DNA of 64,000 bases. It comes from Ampullaceana balthica. Taxonomy: Eukaryota > Mollusca > Gastropoda > Lymnaeidae. This document shows, piece after piece, positions 45,785-57,088 of the stretch. The notes beneath the pieces were generated by a model that searched no databases, was not told the origin of the DNA, and was given only the letters and a program-made list of their open reading frames with translations. The stretch is taken from positions 62,001 through 126,000 of the forward strand of contig CALYLW010000128.1 in NCBI GenBank assembly GCA_944989445.1. The letters are read 5' to 3'. Each line of letters begins with the position of its first letter. Positions within the stretch are counted from its first letter, which is position 1. The position numbers and the translations under genes were made by a program.

Positions 45785-46440
45785 TTTAGGGAGGCGTTAT
45801 ACTTATACGGAGATATCTCCGAATAACGCCAGGCGTTATACGGAGATTTCTCCCAATAACTCCCGGCGTTATACGGAGATTTCTTTTTTTAAAAACAAAC
45901 AAAATTTCCGTTCTAATTGCCTATCATAGCTTAAAATTTATTTCAAAAAGATTTATGATTTTAAAATTAATTTTTTTAAAGCAAAGAGAACGGTGCGCTC
46001 GATAAATCGTATTTTTGGTTGCTATATTTGTTGTTTTTTCTATTTTAATTTTTAAAATTAGACAACTAAACCTAACCCAGACCCTAAAACTACAACCTTA
46101 AAAAAAATAAGACTCAAACGAAAATCTGTTTCTATTTTAATTTAAAAAATAGTATAGACCACTAAACCTAACCCAGACCCTAAAACTGAAACTACAAGCT
46201 TAAAAAAAAAGACTCAAACGAAACTCTAGCCTCCATTTAAGAGTTCAAGAATCTAATGTCCTAACCGTGAGACCACAGAAGCTCATGAATTTTAAAAAAT
46301 CTTATATCAAATTGGCAAGAGGTCACATTTTTAATCGAAATTAACGACCAGCCAAAAAAATTTGTGTATTACTCTTAGAATCATGGGAAATATCTGTCTA
46401 TAACGCACAGCGTTATACGGAGATATCTCCGAATAATCAC
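45785..46440. repeat. Repeat with palindromic GGAGATATCTCC units
   Basis: GCGTTATACGGAGATTTCTC or GGAGATATCTCCGAATAACG occurs three times at 45790-45890 and once at 46402-46432. TTATACGGAGATATCTCCGAATAA is almost a perfect inverted repeat. Between them lies the inverted copy of 40110-40290 (45968-46200). Confidence 0.75.
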
Positions 46441-47228
46441 TTCGATAAATTTACACAGAGCCACTTTTCGGAAAAGGTTCCGGAAGTAAACAAAGAGCTC
46501 TTGTGTCCATAAGATATTTTAAATTACTTAATGTTTATTGTTTTTGTATACATTTTCACTATAAATGTTTTTGCTGGCTCTGATTTTCATTAGGCTAAGT
46601 ATAAAATTAACTATTTTTTGGACATTGCAAGGGCAATTATGTGATAAGAATTAAGTTAGTCACATGAAAATAACTGTAAAATTGCGGACTTTAACTTTTA
46701 CGCTGACACTACTACTACTACTGTTACTACTACTACTACTAGTTACTAAAGACTAACTACTACTACTACTAATTAGACAGTAGACTCAGTAGTAGTAGAC
46801 TTGAGTAGACACTAGTCTCACACTCACTAGTTGTTTGAGTTTGGACTACCGACCTGTATTGAATGAAAGTGAAGTGAAAGTTATGACTATCCACGACCCG
46901 CGATCATGAATGCCAATGTGCTGATCTGACTCTGAGGTGAGCGGTGTCTAGAGAAAACACTGAAACACATAAAAATCCTTTTTCATACCGCCACAGCGAT
47001 TTTTACGCAGGCGAAAATACATCACTCATGACTGAGTTACTTAAAAAATTATTTTTAATTAGATGACTTGAGCCTGAGGCCTGAGAGGTTTAAATTGAAG
47101 CCGTTAACCCAGATGGTTATATCTCGCCAAATCTAATAGTGAATGTTCCTCCCCAGTCAACTATGTTCAAGAGGGTCTAGGAATTAATCATTATGTATTC
47201 TTTGTCTGGGGTCGGGAGATTCCGCGGT
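46441..47228. other. Non-coding interval with CTA microsatellite
   Basis: (ACT)n and its complement (AGT)n around 46708-46800; otherwise nothing recognised. Confidence 0.5.
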
Positions 47229-47600
47229 AAATACGGCAATTGACGTCCCTGAGGCTTCTTTATATATTATTGTTTAGTCTACTTCCTGTTTCAAAATTAA
47301 CAGTTCTCAATTATTTACAAATGTACCTCTGAATTTATTGTGCTTATAAATTATAATTATAGATCCTCAAATTATTTAAATATTTAAGCTATAACACTTC
47401 CAAGTGGCTTTAAAATTGACATTTCCGACAAATAAAATTGTGTGTGTCTTCTAACCTTGATTTTGATTTAACAATAGCTGAATTATGTAGCTGAGGGGTA
47501 CATTTTAAATAATTGAGAACTGTTAACTTTGAAACAGGAAGTAGACTAAAAAATAATAAATAAAATCCAGAGTACTCCGGGATGTCAATTGCCATTTACC
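47229..47600. repeat. Foldback: arms of about 100 bp, loop about 170 bp
   Basis: The left arm contains GTAAATACGGCAATTGACGTC and CTACTTCCTGTTTCAAAATT AACAGTTCTC; the right arm is its reverse complement with several mismatches (GAGAACTGTTAACTTTGAAA, CAGGAAGTAG, GTCAATTGCCATTTAC). Probably a foldback MITE. Confidence 0.8.
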
Positions 47601-48957
47601 TATTCCGCTCTGTCAATGGGACTCCATCTTCAGGTTTAAATTCAGAGTTTTCCGTCTTTTATTTGACTTTCTATCCTAAGTTAACAATGAACAAGTAAAG
47701 AAAAAATAATCTTCTGTATAAAAGGAGTGGCTGTAATAGATAATATAGTGAGTCCCATCCATCCAAGGTCCAAGGTGCTTTTGATGTTTATTTTTGTTCT
47801 TGTAAGTTCTAGACTAGGCTTTGGCTGGAACTTCAAGCAACCATATGTCATTCAACTTCATAGATGAATAACATGTAAACAGGCTATGAGTGAGTCTGAC
47901 AGGACGTAACAAAACAGCGAACTTTTCGGCAAAGAGCCTTCTTCAACGAACAAATAGTTCACAAATAAAACGAATATAAAGAAATAAAAACTTAGCTGCA
48001 GTGAAATCCAGAGCCAAAGAGAGCAATCAAATAGCTAATTCTATTTCTCCTTAGCAGTAATTAGCAGCATAATAAATTGTGTATGTTACTACTGATACTC
48101 CCTTATAAGATTTAAAAGACCTCTATAGAGAGTTTTTGTATTTACGCATGAAAAAGGTCTTACAATGAAACATACATTTAAAAATTACCAGTGACTCATG
48201 TTAATGATTTCTAAATATTTTGTTTGTTTGTACAGGTTTAGTGTTGCTTTCTGAAGGTGGCATGTTCAAGTTCATGTAGATAAAATATCTTGTATCAATA
48301 AAGTATGTGCTAAAACCAGTGTTCCACTGAAGACATAGTAAGTAAGGAAGCAATTTTCCTTTACTGCCTTCAATTATTATTGTCACAGTCAGATATGCTA
48401 TGAATGATTTGAAGGTCAGGTATGTTTTGGATTATGAGTGAAATCTTTTTACCTAACCACATATGTCCACGGCTGAGAGCTGCTGTGTTTGACAGGGATT
48501 GACAGAGTGAGGAGCAAGCACGCTGTATAAAGTGGATGGAGTGACCAGATATTTTTTAGAGACATGTCATTATTCGTTATTGATATGGAGCTAGTAAATA
48601 AAGATATTTCTACTTGAACTGCTTTAACTATGTTTTGTTGATTGAATTTCATTTGCCATAGACTATAGTCCATAGCTTTGTCAGAGCTGAGATTGAAGAT
48701 ATTTTGGTAGTGTTTTCTGTAGGTAAGAGAGGACCTTTTTCCCTGAACATTTTCTGCTATGATTATTATAGTTGTTTGTGGTTATGCCTTGTTGGATCAA
48801 TTAACTATAATTAAAAGTCAAGATTCGGGAAATACATAGATATTAATTTGATTCTATAACTGAAGTGTTAACAAGTCTGTGATTTACCTATTTTCCATCC
48901 ATTATTATTGTCCAAGAAAGGTTAAAATCCATAATGTCCACCAGATTTTGTGTTTGT
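47601..48957. other. Intergenic, no gene recognised
   Basis: A diverged hairpin motif (AATAATCTTCTGTATAAAAGG) lies at 47705-47745. Short frames only; no supported exon. Confidence 0.5.
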
Positions 48958-48966
48958 AATGAAATG

Positions 48967-51900
48967 CTCGTGGGAGATGCTGATCTTCTATCGAGCGCCT
49001 CCCCAGCCGGCGGATAGGGGAAAGCCCACCAGATATGGAGGGTACCGGGGAAATAAAATACCCGGGGTGGACCAAAATCAGCCCTACTGCCTTGTAGGAA
49101 GTGGAGGGATCCACAAAGGCTAGGGACCTAACCCGAACAAAGGCAGCTACCCATTGAGCTGTGAGGGGCAACCCCCCAAGTGGTTGTGCGCAAGGCCAAC
49201 AACCCTGCCATGTAAAAAATCATAGTTACAAAAACACCGAAAAGAGTAACAAAAGACATTTCAGTCCTGGGAGAGAATGGATTCCTTGAGGAGGAAAATA
49301 TGACGCCTAATAGTGAAAGCCAAAACCTGGAAGCTATTAGGCCGACAACCATCATTTCTACCAGGACTACCACCGTCATTGGAGCTTGGAATGTCCGCAC
49401 CATGTACGAGGCTGGTAAAGCTGCACAAATAGCCGCTGAGATGAGGAACTATAAGCTCACCATTCTCGGAATTAGTGAAGCAAGATGGACTGGATGGGGA
49501 CAGAAGAGATTAATCTCAGGAGAGATGGTGTTATTTTCGGGACACGAAGAAGACGATGCCCCACATACCCTGGGTGTTGCTATGATGCTATCAAGGGCAG
49601 CACAAGGAGCACTCATTGGATGGGAGGCCCATGGACCTAGAATTCTTTTAGCAACCTTTCGAACAAAGAAACGTAGCATCAACCTAGATGTTATACAATG
49701 CTACGCACCAACTAATGAAAGTGATGAAGGAGACAAAGAAGAATTCTACAATAGAGTAATGACCATAGTCCAGGGTCGCCCACGGAGGAACATCGTCGTC
49801 CTCATGGGAGACTTTAATGCCAAGATCGGCAATAGCAACACAGGGTACGAAGAGGTTATGGGACAGCAAGGGATAGGCGAGATGAACGACAATGGTGAGA
49901 GGTTTGCTGACCTATGTGCCGCAGCAGACCTGGTCATAGGGGGGAGTATTTTCCAGCACAAGAGGATTCACAAAGCTACATGGGTCTCACCGGACATGAG
50001 AACGATGAACCAAATAGACCATGTATGTATTTCTAAAAAATTCAGGCGATCTCTCCAAGACGTACGTGTTAAGAGGGGAGCTGATGTTGCCTCAGATCAC
50101 CATCTTCTTGTGGCCAGGATGAAATTAAAACTAAAGAGACATTATACCGAGCAAACAGCATACAGGACTCAGTATAATACCTCCCTCCTAAAGGACCAAG
50201 CCAAAAAGGAAGAATTCAAAATCTCACTATTCAATAAGTTCCAAGTCCTACAAGAAATACTGGAAGACGAAACCACCGAAGGGAAATGGCAAAGCATGAA
50301 AGAAACAGTACAGTCAACATGCCAAGAAGTGCTAGGAAACAGGAAACAGGCACACAAAGAATGGATGACAGCAGGTACGCTGAGTAAAATAGAAGAAAGG
50401 AAAAGAAAGAAAGCAGAAGTGAATAACAGCCGCACCCGAGCACAGAAAAACAAGGCCCAGATGGAATATGCAGATGTAAATAAGGAAGTTAAGAAAAGCA
50501 TCAAGAGGGACAAGAAGGAATTTGTTGATAAACTTGCTAAAGAAGCAGAGGATGCAGCTCACCAGGGGAACATGAGGGAACTGTTTGATACCATTAAGAC
50601 GCTGTCAGGGAAATTTAGCAAGGTAGAGAGACCAGTAAAGGACAAAATGGGAAACACCATACCAAGTGAGGAGCAACAGAGAGGGAGATGGAAGGAGCAC
50701 TTTGAAGAGCTCCTAAACAGGCCTGAACCAAGGAATCCACCAGATATTCAACCAGCCGATAATGACCTACTAATTGACTGTATTAGTCCCACCAAAGAAG
50801 AGATTAGCAGGGCCATTAAACAACTCAGAAATGGAAAGGCTGCGGGACCCGATGGCATCCCAGCCGAGGCACTGAAGGCGGACTTGGAAACCAGTGTGGA
50901 AATGCTGCACCCTCTGTTTATGAAGATATGGGAAGAGGAGCAAGTTCCTTCCGATTGGAAAGAGGGATACCTTATCAAGATCCCAAAGAAGGGAGACTTA
51001 AGCTCCTGCTCGAACTACAGAGGGATCACCCTGCTGTCCATCCCAGGAAAGGTTTTCAACCGTGTACTACTTAACAGGATGAAAAACGCTGTAGACCCTC
51101 TGTTGCGGGACGAACAAGCTGGCTTTCGCACCAACAGATCCTGCACGGACCAGATAGCGACACTGCGCATCATTCTAGAGCAGTCACTAGAGTGGAACTC
51201 ACCGCTCTATGTCAACTTTGTTGACTATGAAAAAGCCTTCGACAGTGTTGACAGGCAAACCTTGTGGAGATTGCTAAGGCATTACGGGGTGCCACAGAAG
51301 ATTACGGATATAATCAGAAACATGTATGAAGGGATAAACTGCCGAGTTATCCATGGCCAGCAGGTGACAGATGCGTTCCAGGTGAAGACTGGTGTGAGAC
51401 AAGGTTGCTTGCTGTCACCATTCCTCTTCCTGTTAGCCATTGACTGGGTGATGAAAACATCTACACAGCAGAAAAGGAATGGCATCCAATGGACCTTGTG
51501 GGATCAACTGGATGATCTTGACTTTGCTGATGATCTTGCCCTTCTTGCACATACCCAACAACAGATGCAGGAGAAAACAAACATTGTCGCAGCCACATCT
51601 GCTAGCATGGGTCTCAACATTCACAAAGGGAAGAGTAAAATCCTCAAGGTTAATGCCACCAGTATATCACCCATTATGCTTGAAGGAGAAGCCCTTGAGG
51701 AGGTGGACAGTTTTGTTTACCTTGGCAGCGTGGTAGATAAGCAAGGTGGTACAGATGCGGACGTCAAAATAAGGATCGGAAAAGCAAGAGCAGCCTTCCA
51801 GCAACTCAAAAATGTTTGGGTCTCTAACAACTTAGGCAGCAAGTTAAAAGTAAGGATTTTTAACGCTATGGTAAAACCTGTGCTGCTATATGGAGCCGAG

Positions 51901-52355
51901 ACATGGAGAACAACGGCCGTAAACTTGACCAGAATACAGTCCTTCATCAACAACTGTTTAAGAAGGATTCTCAGAATTCACTGGCCAGACAAAATCAGCA
52001 ACCAGGAACTGTGGCAGCGGACAAAACAGAAGCCCATTGAGGAAGAGATTCTCCAGAAGCGGTGGAGGTGGATTGGTCATACACTAAGGAAACCTGCTCC
52101 TAACACAACAAAGCAAGCCCTGAAATGGAACCCACAGGGTAAGCGGAAAAGAGGCCGTCCAAGAAACACTTGGCGCCGAGAATTGGAGGCAGACATCAAG
52201 AAAATTGGCCATGAATGGAAGATCCTGGAGAAGCTGGCCCAGGATAGAGATGCCTGGAGGTCTCTCGTAGGTGGCCTATGCCCTTGGAGGAATCGCAGAC
52301 GCCGACGATGATCGGTAGATGCCCCTCATGGACGAGAAGGCTCAACAACAACAAC
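48967..52355 (+). mobile_element. Full-length APE-type LINE (RTE-like) with target duplication
   Basis: About 330-bp 5' leader, one 1003-codon ORF, a 45-bp 3' UTR and a short (CAA)n tail. AATGAAATG flanks it at 48958-48966 and 52356-52364. A single endonuclease plus reverse-transcriptase ORF, a very short 3' UTR and a microsatellite tail suit the RTE clade; the clade call is inference. Confidence 0.92.
49300..52311 (+). CDS. LINE endonuclease/reverse transcriptase, 1003 aa, intact
   Basis: Starts at the ATG at 49300 after stops in the leader. N-terminal AP-like endonuclease: AWNVRTMYEAG (about residue 28), GISEARWTGWG (Glu), VVLMGDFNAKIG (about 168, Asp/Asn) and ASDHHLL (about 266). A Lys/Glu-rich linker follows. 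Reverse transcriptase: GKAAGPDGIPAEAL, IPKKGDLSSCSNYRGITLLS, FVDYEKAFDSVDR (about 640, first Asp), TGVRQGCLLSPFLF and FADDLALLAHT (about 741, the catalytic Asp pair in place of YxDD). The C-terminus has RWRWIGHTLRKP and KRKRGRPRNTWRRELEAD. Together these do target-primed reverse transcription: nick, then copy RNA at the site. No stop or frameshift is seen and all catalytic residues are present, so it may be active. A decayed relative's tail is at 23862-24110. The product works in cis on its own RNA; not a host gene. Confidence 0.96.
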   Translation: MTPNSESQNLEAIRPTTIISTRTTTVIGAWNVRTMYEAGKAAQIAAEMRNYKLTILGISEARWTGWGQKRLISGEMVLFSGHEEDDAPHTLGVAMMLSRAAQGALIGWEAHGPRILLATFRTKKRSINLDVIQCYAPTNESDEGDKEEFYNRVMTIVQGRPRRNIVVLMGDFNAKIGNSNTGYEEVMGQQGIGEMNDNGERFADLCAAADLVIGGSIFQHKRIHKATWVSPDMRTMNQIDHVCISKKFRRSLQDVRVKRGADVASDHHLLVARMKLKLKRHYTEQTAYRTQYNTSLLKDQAKKEEFKISLFNKFQVLQEILEDETTEGKWQSMKETVQSTCQEVLGNRKQAHKEWMTAGTLSKIEERKRKKAEVNNSRTRAQKNKAQMEYADVNKEVKKSIKRDKKEFVDKLAKEAEDAAHQGNMRELFDTIKTLSGKFSKVERPVKDKMGNTIPSEEQQRGRWKEHFEELLNRPEPRNPPDIQPADNDLLIDCISPTKEEISRAIKQLRNGKAAGPDGIPAEALKADLETSVEMLHPLFMKIWEEEQVPSDWKEGYLIKIPKKGDLSSCSNYRGITLLSIPGKVFNRVLLNRMKNAVDPLLRDEQAGFRTNRSCTDQIATLRIILEQSLEWNSPLYVNFVDYEKAFDSVDRQTLWRLLRHYGVPQKITDIIRNMYEGINCRVIHGQQVTDAFQVKTGVRQGCLLSPFLFLLAIDWVMKTSTQQKRNGIQWTLWDQLDDLDFADDLALLAHTQQQMQEKTNIVAATSASMGLNIHKGKSKILKVNATSISPIMLEGEALEEVDSFVYLGSVVDKQGGTDADVKIRIGKARAAFQQLKNVWVSNNLGSKLKVRIFNAMVKPVLLYGAETWRTTAVNLTRIQSFINNCLRRILRIHWPDKISNQELWQRTKQKPIEEEILQKRWRWIGHTLRKPAPNTTKQALKWNPQGKRKRGRPRNTWRRELEADIKKIGHEWKILEKLAQDRDAWRSLVGGLCPWRNRRRRR

Positions 52356-52463
52356 AATGAAATGTTCATTTATTTCATTATGTTTATCCACAACTGTGTT
52401 GTCAGCCCCAATGTGCCCTTATTTATAGCCCCTAGAATCACTGGATTTTTTTAATGTTAGGTC

Positions 52464-52586
52464 CAATGTTCCCTTTAAGCTGTGCATCTGAGCAGCAAAT
52501 TTTGTAAAATATTGCACTATGGAAACTGTGCACACAAGTTTTTTTTTACTTTGCACACGGACCAAAGAATCTTAGAAGGAACATTG
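52464..52586. mobile_element. hAT-type MITE, CAATGTTCC termini, perfect 8-bp duplication
   Basis: 123 bp between CAATGTTCCCTTTAAGCTG and AGAAGGAACATTG, flanked by GTTAGGTC on both sides. Diverged reverse copy at 59128-59308. Confidence 0.9.
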
Positions 52587-53047
52587 GTTAGGTCCCTAAC
52601 TTTTGTAATTACCACGTTCCTTTTATTGATTCTGAGTGTAAGACTGATTTTGGTCTACCCATTTGTATTTATTCATATTTATTATCTAGGGGGCCTTTTT
52701 GCCAGCTTGTCATGTCTAATGGGATATGTGTCATTCTGTATCAATTCTAATTACTACATTTAAGAAGCTTATTAATGACATGCTTCTAAAAAAATTGATT
52801 AATTTTAGACACACAATATTATATTCCTAAAGTATATTTAAGTATATTACAAGGACCACTAGTTGAATGTTAGTCATTCATTAACTCATACTGTTGTTGA
52901 CATCAAAGTCACTTGTTAAAGTAAGGAGTACACACAGCCACTTTGGCATACTGTTTTACCTCTTAAATAATGTTTATATATCATCTTAAATATCATTTTG
53001 CTGAAACCCTAATTCATTTACCTTTTTAAATTTTCTCTTAAGAAGCA

Positions 53048-55207
53048 ATGTTCAACCAGATGTTGCGGCATTGGAGAACTCTAGCACGATTGACCTGTGG
53101 CATTGCACTTGTATGCTTTTTGCTGTGGGTATACTGGAGGCAAGCCGTTCATGCATTTACATTTGTCTTCAGTACTGAGTATAGACAGTGTGTTCTTCAA
53201 AGTCGAAACTATGAACTAGAGGTATATCAAAATATCCCTGTGATCATATTCAACTCTGAGTAATTAAAAGGGTGGCTTTACTCTGACCAGCAAGGCACAC
53301 TTCTGGCAGAGAGTTAGGATTGAATAAGAACTTAATCAGTGTAATTAAAGCTCATTTTTAAAGAAATTTCGTAGAGATTGAGGATGGGGTTTGGTTCAAT
53401 CTTTCAGTACAACTAGGGTTGCCAGGTGGCTATCTCAAAAATACATGACACTAGTGTCGAATTTTGTCGATGGCACAATATTTCAATGTAAAATGTCCGG
53501 TATTGCTTCCATTTTTCCGCTGGATAAATAACGATAATACCGGACAGTCCGGTACAAAACCGGACATCTAGCAACCCTAAGTACAACCATTGGAGAAAAG
53601 TTGGTCTTCCAGATTTCTTAGTCAAGTAGTTTTAGGTAGATGGTGTGTTTAATGCCTACCTGTAGACTTATTGAAAATTTACATAAATAATATTACAAGC
53701 ATAAACCACCAAAATTTAGTCAAATAATTTTAAGAGAAATACTTCCTTATATTTAGTTGCTGTATTAAAAAACAACAACCTTTCCTCTCACTTGAATTTA
53801 GATCAAATGATATAAAGTTTGGCCATCTATATATTAGACTATTAGATTAATTTAAAATTAATCATTAACTTTTTAAAATTATTATTATTTTTTTACTTTT
53901 TGACTTCCAATAATTTTTAAGCGATGGGTCGATTAATTGTTAAAAAATAATTTAATCGTTTAATTTTTTTAATGATTAATCGAGAAATTAATCGTTAATT
54001 TTCACAGCCACTAGGTATTATTTATTGACTGAAATAAATTCAGAAATAAAAATATTTTTCAAAGTTGCACAAGCACATTTATTTAATTCACATCAGTCAA
54101 AATTCAATTCTTAATTATTACTATTATATTGAAAATATTTACATTAAGTCCTTACATGCCATTGAAATTTTTGAAAAAAACCCCCCACACATTTTAACAA
54201 ATAGTAATGTCTAATTATTAATACACCTTTTTTTGTTAGATTCAACTTGATTTCTTAAACATTAATAATGTGTGTTGATATTACAGGAGAAGTCAACCCC
54301 TCTTTATGTGAGCCTTGAATACCATGGTAGACTTGGAAACTGGATGTACAGCTATGCCTCTCTGTTAGGCATTGCTCAAGCTAATGGATACATTCCTTAC
54401 TTACCTTCCTCACATCCTCTTCTAGGATATTTTTCACTTACCAAAATACAGGCTAATGAAGCTGAGTGTCTTCAGAAAATTTATGATGATCTTCCTTGCA
54501 CGTACAATCCAGATTTTATGAATTTACCTGCTGGAAATATATCAATTGATGGCTACATACAATCTTGGAAATACTTTCGGTTTATGGATGAAGAAATACG
54601 AAGAGAATTCAAAATGCATGCTCATCTGAAGACAGCTGCAAGAGAGCAGTTTTGGGGGTATGTTGGCAAATACCTCAAAGAAGGTCGTCTCGTAATTAGC
54701 ATCCATGTTAGGAGAGGAGATGTATTACGTCCAGAAGCGCGTAGACTGGGCTTCACTGCTGCCCCTAAATCTTACTTTGACAATGCTATGAAATATATGC
54801 TAGAGAGGTATCCCCATTCTGTATTCTTTGTGACATCCGATGATATTAAGTGGTGTGAAGAAAATATCATTCCACCACCAAAAGGTGATGTACCAGTGCC
54901 AATAGTGTTTTCATCAAGCGCAACGTCTTGGGAAGATTTTGCCATGTTGACATTGTGCAATCATTCCATCTTGTCAGTAGGAACGTTTGGCTGGTGGAGT
55001 GCATGGTTAGCTAATGGTCATGTTGTTTACTATAAAGATTTTCCACTTCCAGGCACCAAGATAGACTTTGAAACAAATAAAGAAGATTATTTTCCAACTC
55101 ACTGGGTTGCGTTGTCAAGCACCCAAAGCAGTAAACATTTAAGTCTATACCCCTATTGTTTATTCATTTTATTAAAATATTTTTTGAATCTGTTATTTCA
55201 GTCTTGA
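53048..55207 (+). CDS. Alpha-1,2-fucosyltransferase, GT11, two coding exons
   Basis: Exons 53048-53221 and 54287-55207, joined in phase 0, give 364 aa. The enzyme transfers L-fucose from GDP-fucose to galactose (H-type glycans) in the Golgi. Exon 1 shows a type II membrane layout: a short basic tail, then LTCGIALVCFLLWVYW as signal anchor, then a stem. Exon 2 holds the GT11 motifs: YHGRLGNWMYSYAS (cf. GRLGNQM), ISIHVRRGDVL (donor binding) and SVGTFGWWSAWLANG. Length fits the family. The ATG at 53048 lies 5 nt after a TTTTCTCTTAAG acceptor, so an upstream non-coding exon is likely. The intron (1.07 kb) contains a hAT MITE and part of an AT-rich element. The acceptor used (galactose or other) cannot be told. 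A functional gene by appearance. Confidence 0.94.
53414..53579. mobile_element. hAT-type MITE, TAGGGTTGCCAG termini, perfect 8-bp duplication
   Basis: 166 bp, ends TAGGGTTGCCAG and CTAGCAACCCTA; AGTACAAC at 53406-53413 and 53580-53587. Inside: GTCCGGTATTG and CCGGACAGTCCGG. In the fucosyltransferase intron. Confidence 0.93.
53840..54012. mobile_element. AT-rich element, second copy (see 44736)
   Basis: TTTTTGACTTCCAATAATTT, GATGGGTCGATTAATTGTTA and TTAATCGTTAATTTTCACAG CC match 44736-44926. Confidence 0.6.
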
Positions 55208-55307
55208 ATATTTAAATTAAAAAGAAAATATAAATTCTGAGTGCATTGAAAGACTTATATTTAAAAAAAACAAACTATAAATATGCCACAACTCAGTAAA
55301 AATGACC

Positions 55308-56172
55308 ACAGTCAAACCTCTCATAACAAGATTAATTCGTTTCAGAGTCTTACTCGTTAAGTGAAACACTCGTTATACGAAACAACTGTTCCCATACAAA
55401 TTCAATGTATAATACGATAATCCGTTCCATGATGAAAAAAAATACTAATTTTTCATAAATTTTTATTTTTATTATTCAAATAAAATTACTTATGAATTGT
55501 TAAAGAGTGAAACAACTAGAATACAATTAAGATTTGAAACAAAAAAAACGTAAACAAAAATATGAATTTATGACAAACAATTGTTCCTTTTTCACTAGAA
55601 AAGTGTTAAAGACAATTGTTTTTGCAGACTCTTCTAAATTTGACGAAAATGTGGCGTAACTGTTTTGTAGACATTCTTGACATTCCATTTAAAGCATCCA
55701 TCTCCTTAATTGTTCTTGAGGATAGTGTAGATCGTTGATGTTGACCGATTGTAGTTGCGCGCTAGAATAGCCACTTTGTTCTCGCTTTCCAATGGTTTTT
55801 CGTTTCATTTCAACAGATATTTTTTTTTCTCTTATGATTGTCTTCGTGTGTGTTTTTTTTTCCGAAGACATTTTAGCACAGGTTATTACACTTTGCACAT
55901 AAGAAAATTACGAATACTGTCTGAATACAAAATTTGTAAAATTGTTGATCACACACGAAAACAATACGCTAACAGACCGAGTGCTTAACACAGAATAATA
56001 CATCAGGGCTGAAGTGCTAACTCACTAATGAATTTCCAGGAAAAAGGGAATTTCCCTTTCTGCGTCACTCGTTATGCAAATCTTTGCTTGTTAAGGGCGC
56101 AACTTTAAAATTTTTTTGTTTGCTCGTTATGCAAAAATCTCGTTATGAGAGGTGCTCGTTATGAGAGGTTTG
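55308..56172 (-). mobile_element. Tigger/pogo-like element, internally deleted
   Basis: Inverted ends CAGTCAAACCTCTCATAAC and, inward from the right, CAGCCAAACCTCTCATAACG, the typical Tigger form; CTCGTTAT repeats lie near both ends. The minus-strand frame at 55689-55898 looks like the start of a Tigger-type transposase (SEKKTHTKTIIREKK and KRKTIGKREQSG); the rest is lost. Target duplication TA is not clear. Confidence 0.65.
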
Positions 56173-56174
56173 GC

Positions 56175-56900
56175 TGTAGTATAATACCAGCTACCTTAAT
56201 GTGACCATATTCATATTTACTTTTTTTTCCAAGAATTCTTCATCTTTCTGTAATTCAACATGGCTTTATGGATTTTACTCCTCAAACTTTTTACTTAAAA
56301 TGGCTTTATCAGTACAAATAACTTACACAAGTATTAAAATTGAATTTACATTATATAAAACATGGAAAAATAATATCATGGAAAATAATAATTAAGTAAA
56401 GATTTAAAAAAAAACAGAAACGAAAAGAACAAAAATCTTTACTTGATTATTATTTTTCCATGATATAATTTGTATTATACAATGTAAATTTAATTTTAAT
56501 ACGTGTGTAAATTATTTGTACAGATGAAGGCAGCAGAAACATCTTGATTTGTCTACTAAATAATTAATAAAGCTTTAATTTTATTGTTTTGATCACACAA
56601 TTTAGTTGTGTATCTTGCATTTTTTTTAAAGCTTTATCGCAATCCTATTCGATATGATATATTAAACTTTTTACTTCCTTGACATAGAACTATTTTCCCA
56701 TTTCAATGCAATTTGTTTTAAAAATTGTATTAAAATTCATCTTCAAGTGCTGGTTGCGGGTAATGATAAAAATTTATCTTGTTGTTGCCTTTGTTGTTGG
56801 TTATAAAAAAATGATACATATTTTTTTTAAAAATAAAATTAACTAACGCCTGTAAGTTTTAATATTTTTTTTCATATCGAGTATTTATAGTGATCTAAAG
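56175..56900. other. AT-rich interval downstream of the Tigger-like element
   Basis: 56340-56400 and 56440-56530 form a loose inverted pair (ATGGAAAAATAATATCATGG and TATTTTTCCATGATATAATT). No gene. Confidence 0.5.
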
Positions 56901-57088
56901 CAGTGCTTCTCAAAGTGGTGGTCCGCAGACCGGTGCCGGTCCGTGGGCCATCCGATGCCGGTCCATAGAAGTTACCAAGAAAGGACATTTTGCTACCACG
57001 TCAGTACAGGCAAAATAGTTCACCGGTCCCTGGTGCAATGGAAAACATTCCTGCTGCTTCGCAATGCTAAAAAGTTTGAGAAGCACTC
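56901..57088. mobile_element. hAT-type MITE, second copy of the 8444 family
   Basis: CAGTGCTTCTCAAAGTGGTG at the left, AAGTTTGAGAAGCACTC at the right; flanks ATCTAAAG and ATCCTAAG match at 6 of 8. Older than the 8444 copy. Confidence 0.85.

Noticed and set aside
46045..46200. CTAAACCTAACCCAGACCC resembling telomeric repeats
   Set aside because: Only isolated words within an interspersed repeat that also occurs at 40110; not a tandem telomere tract.
49128..52000. Several 60-114-codon frames antisense to the LINE
   Set aside because: Shadows of the 1003-codon coding frame.
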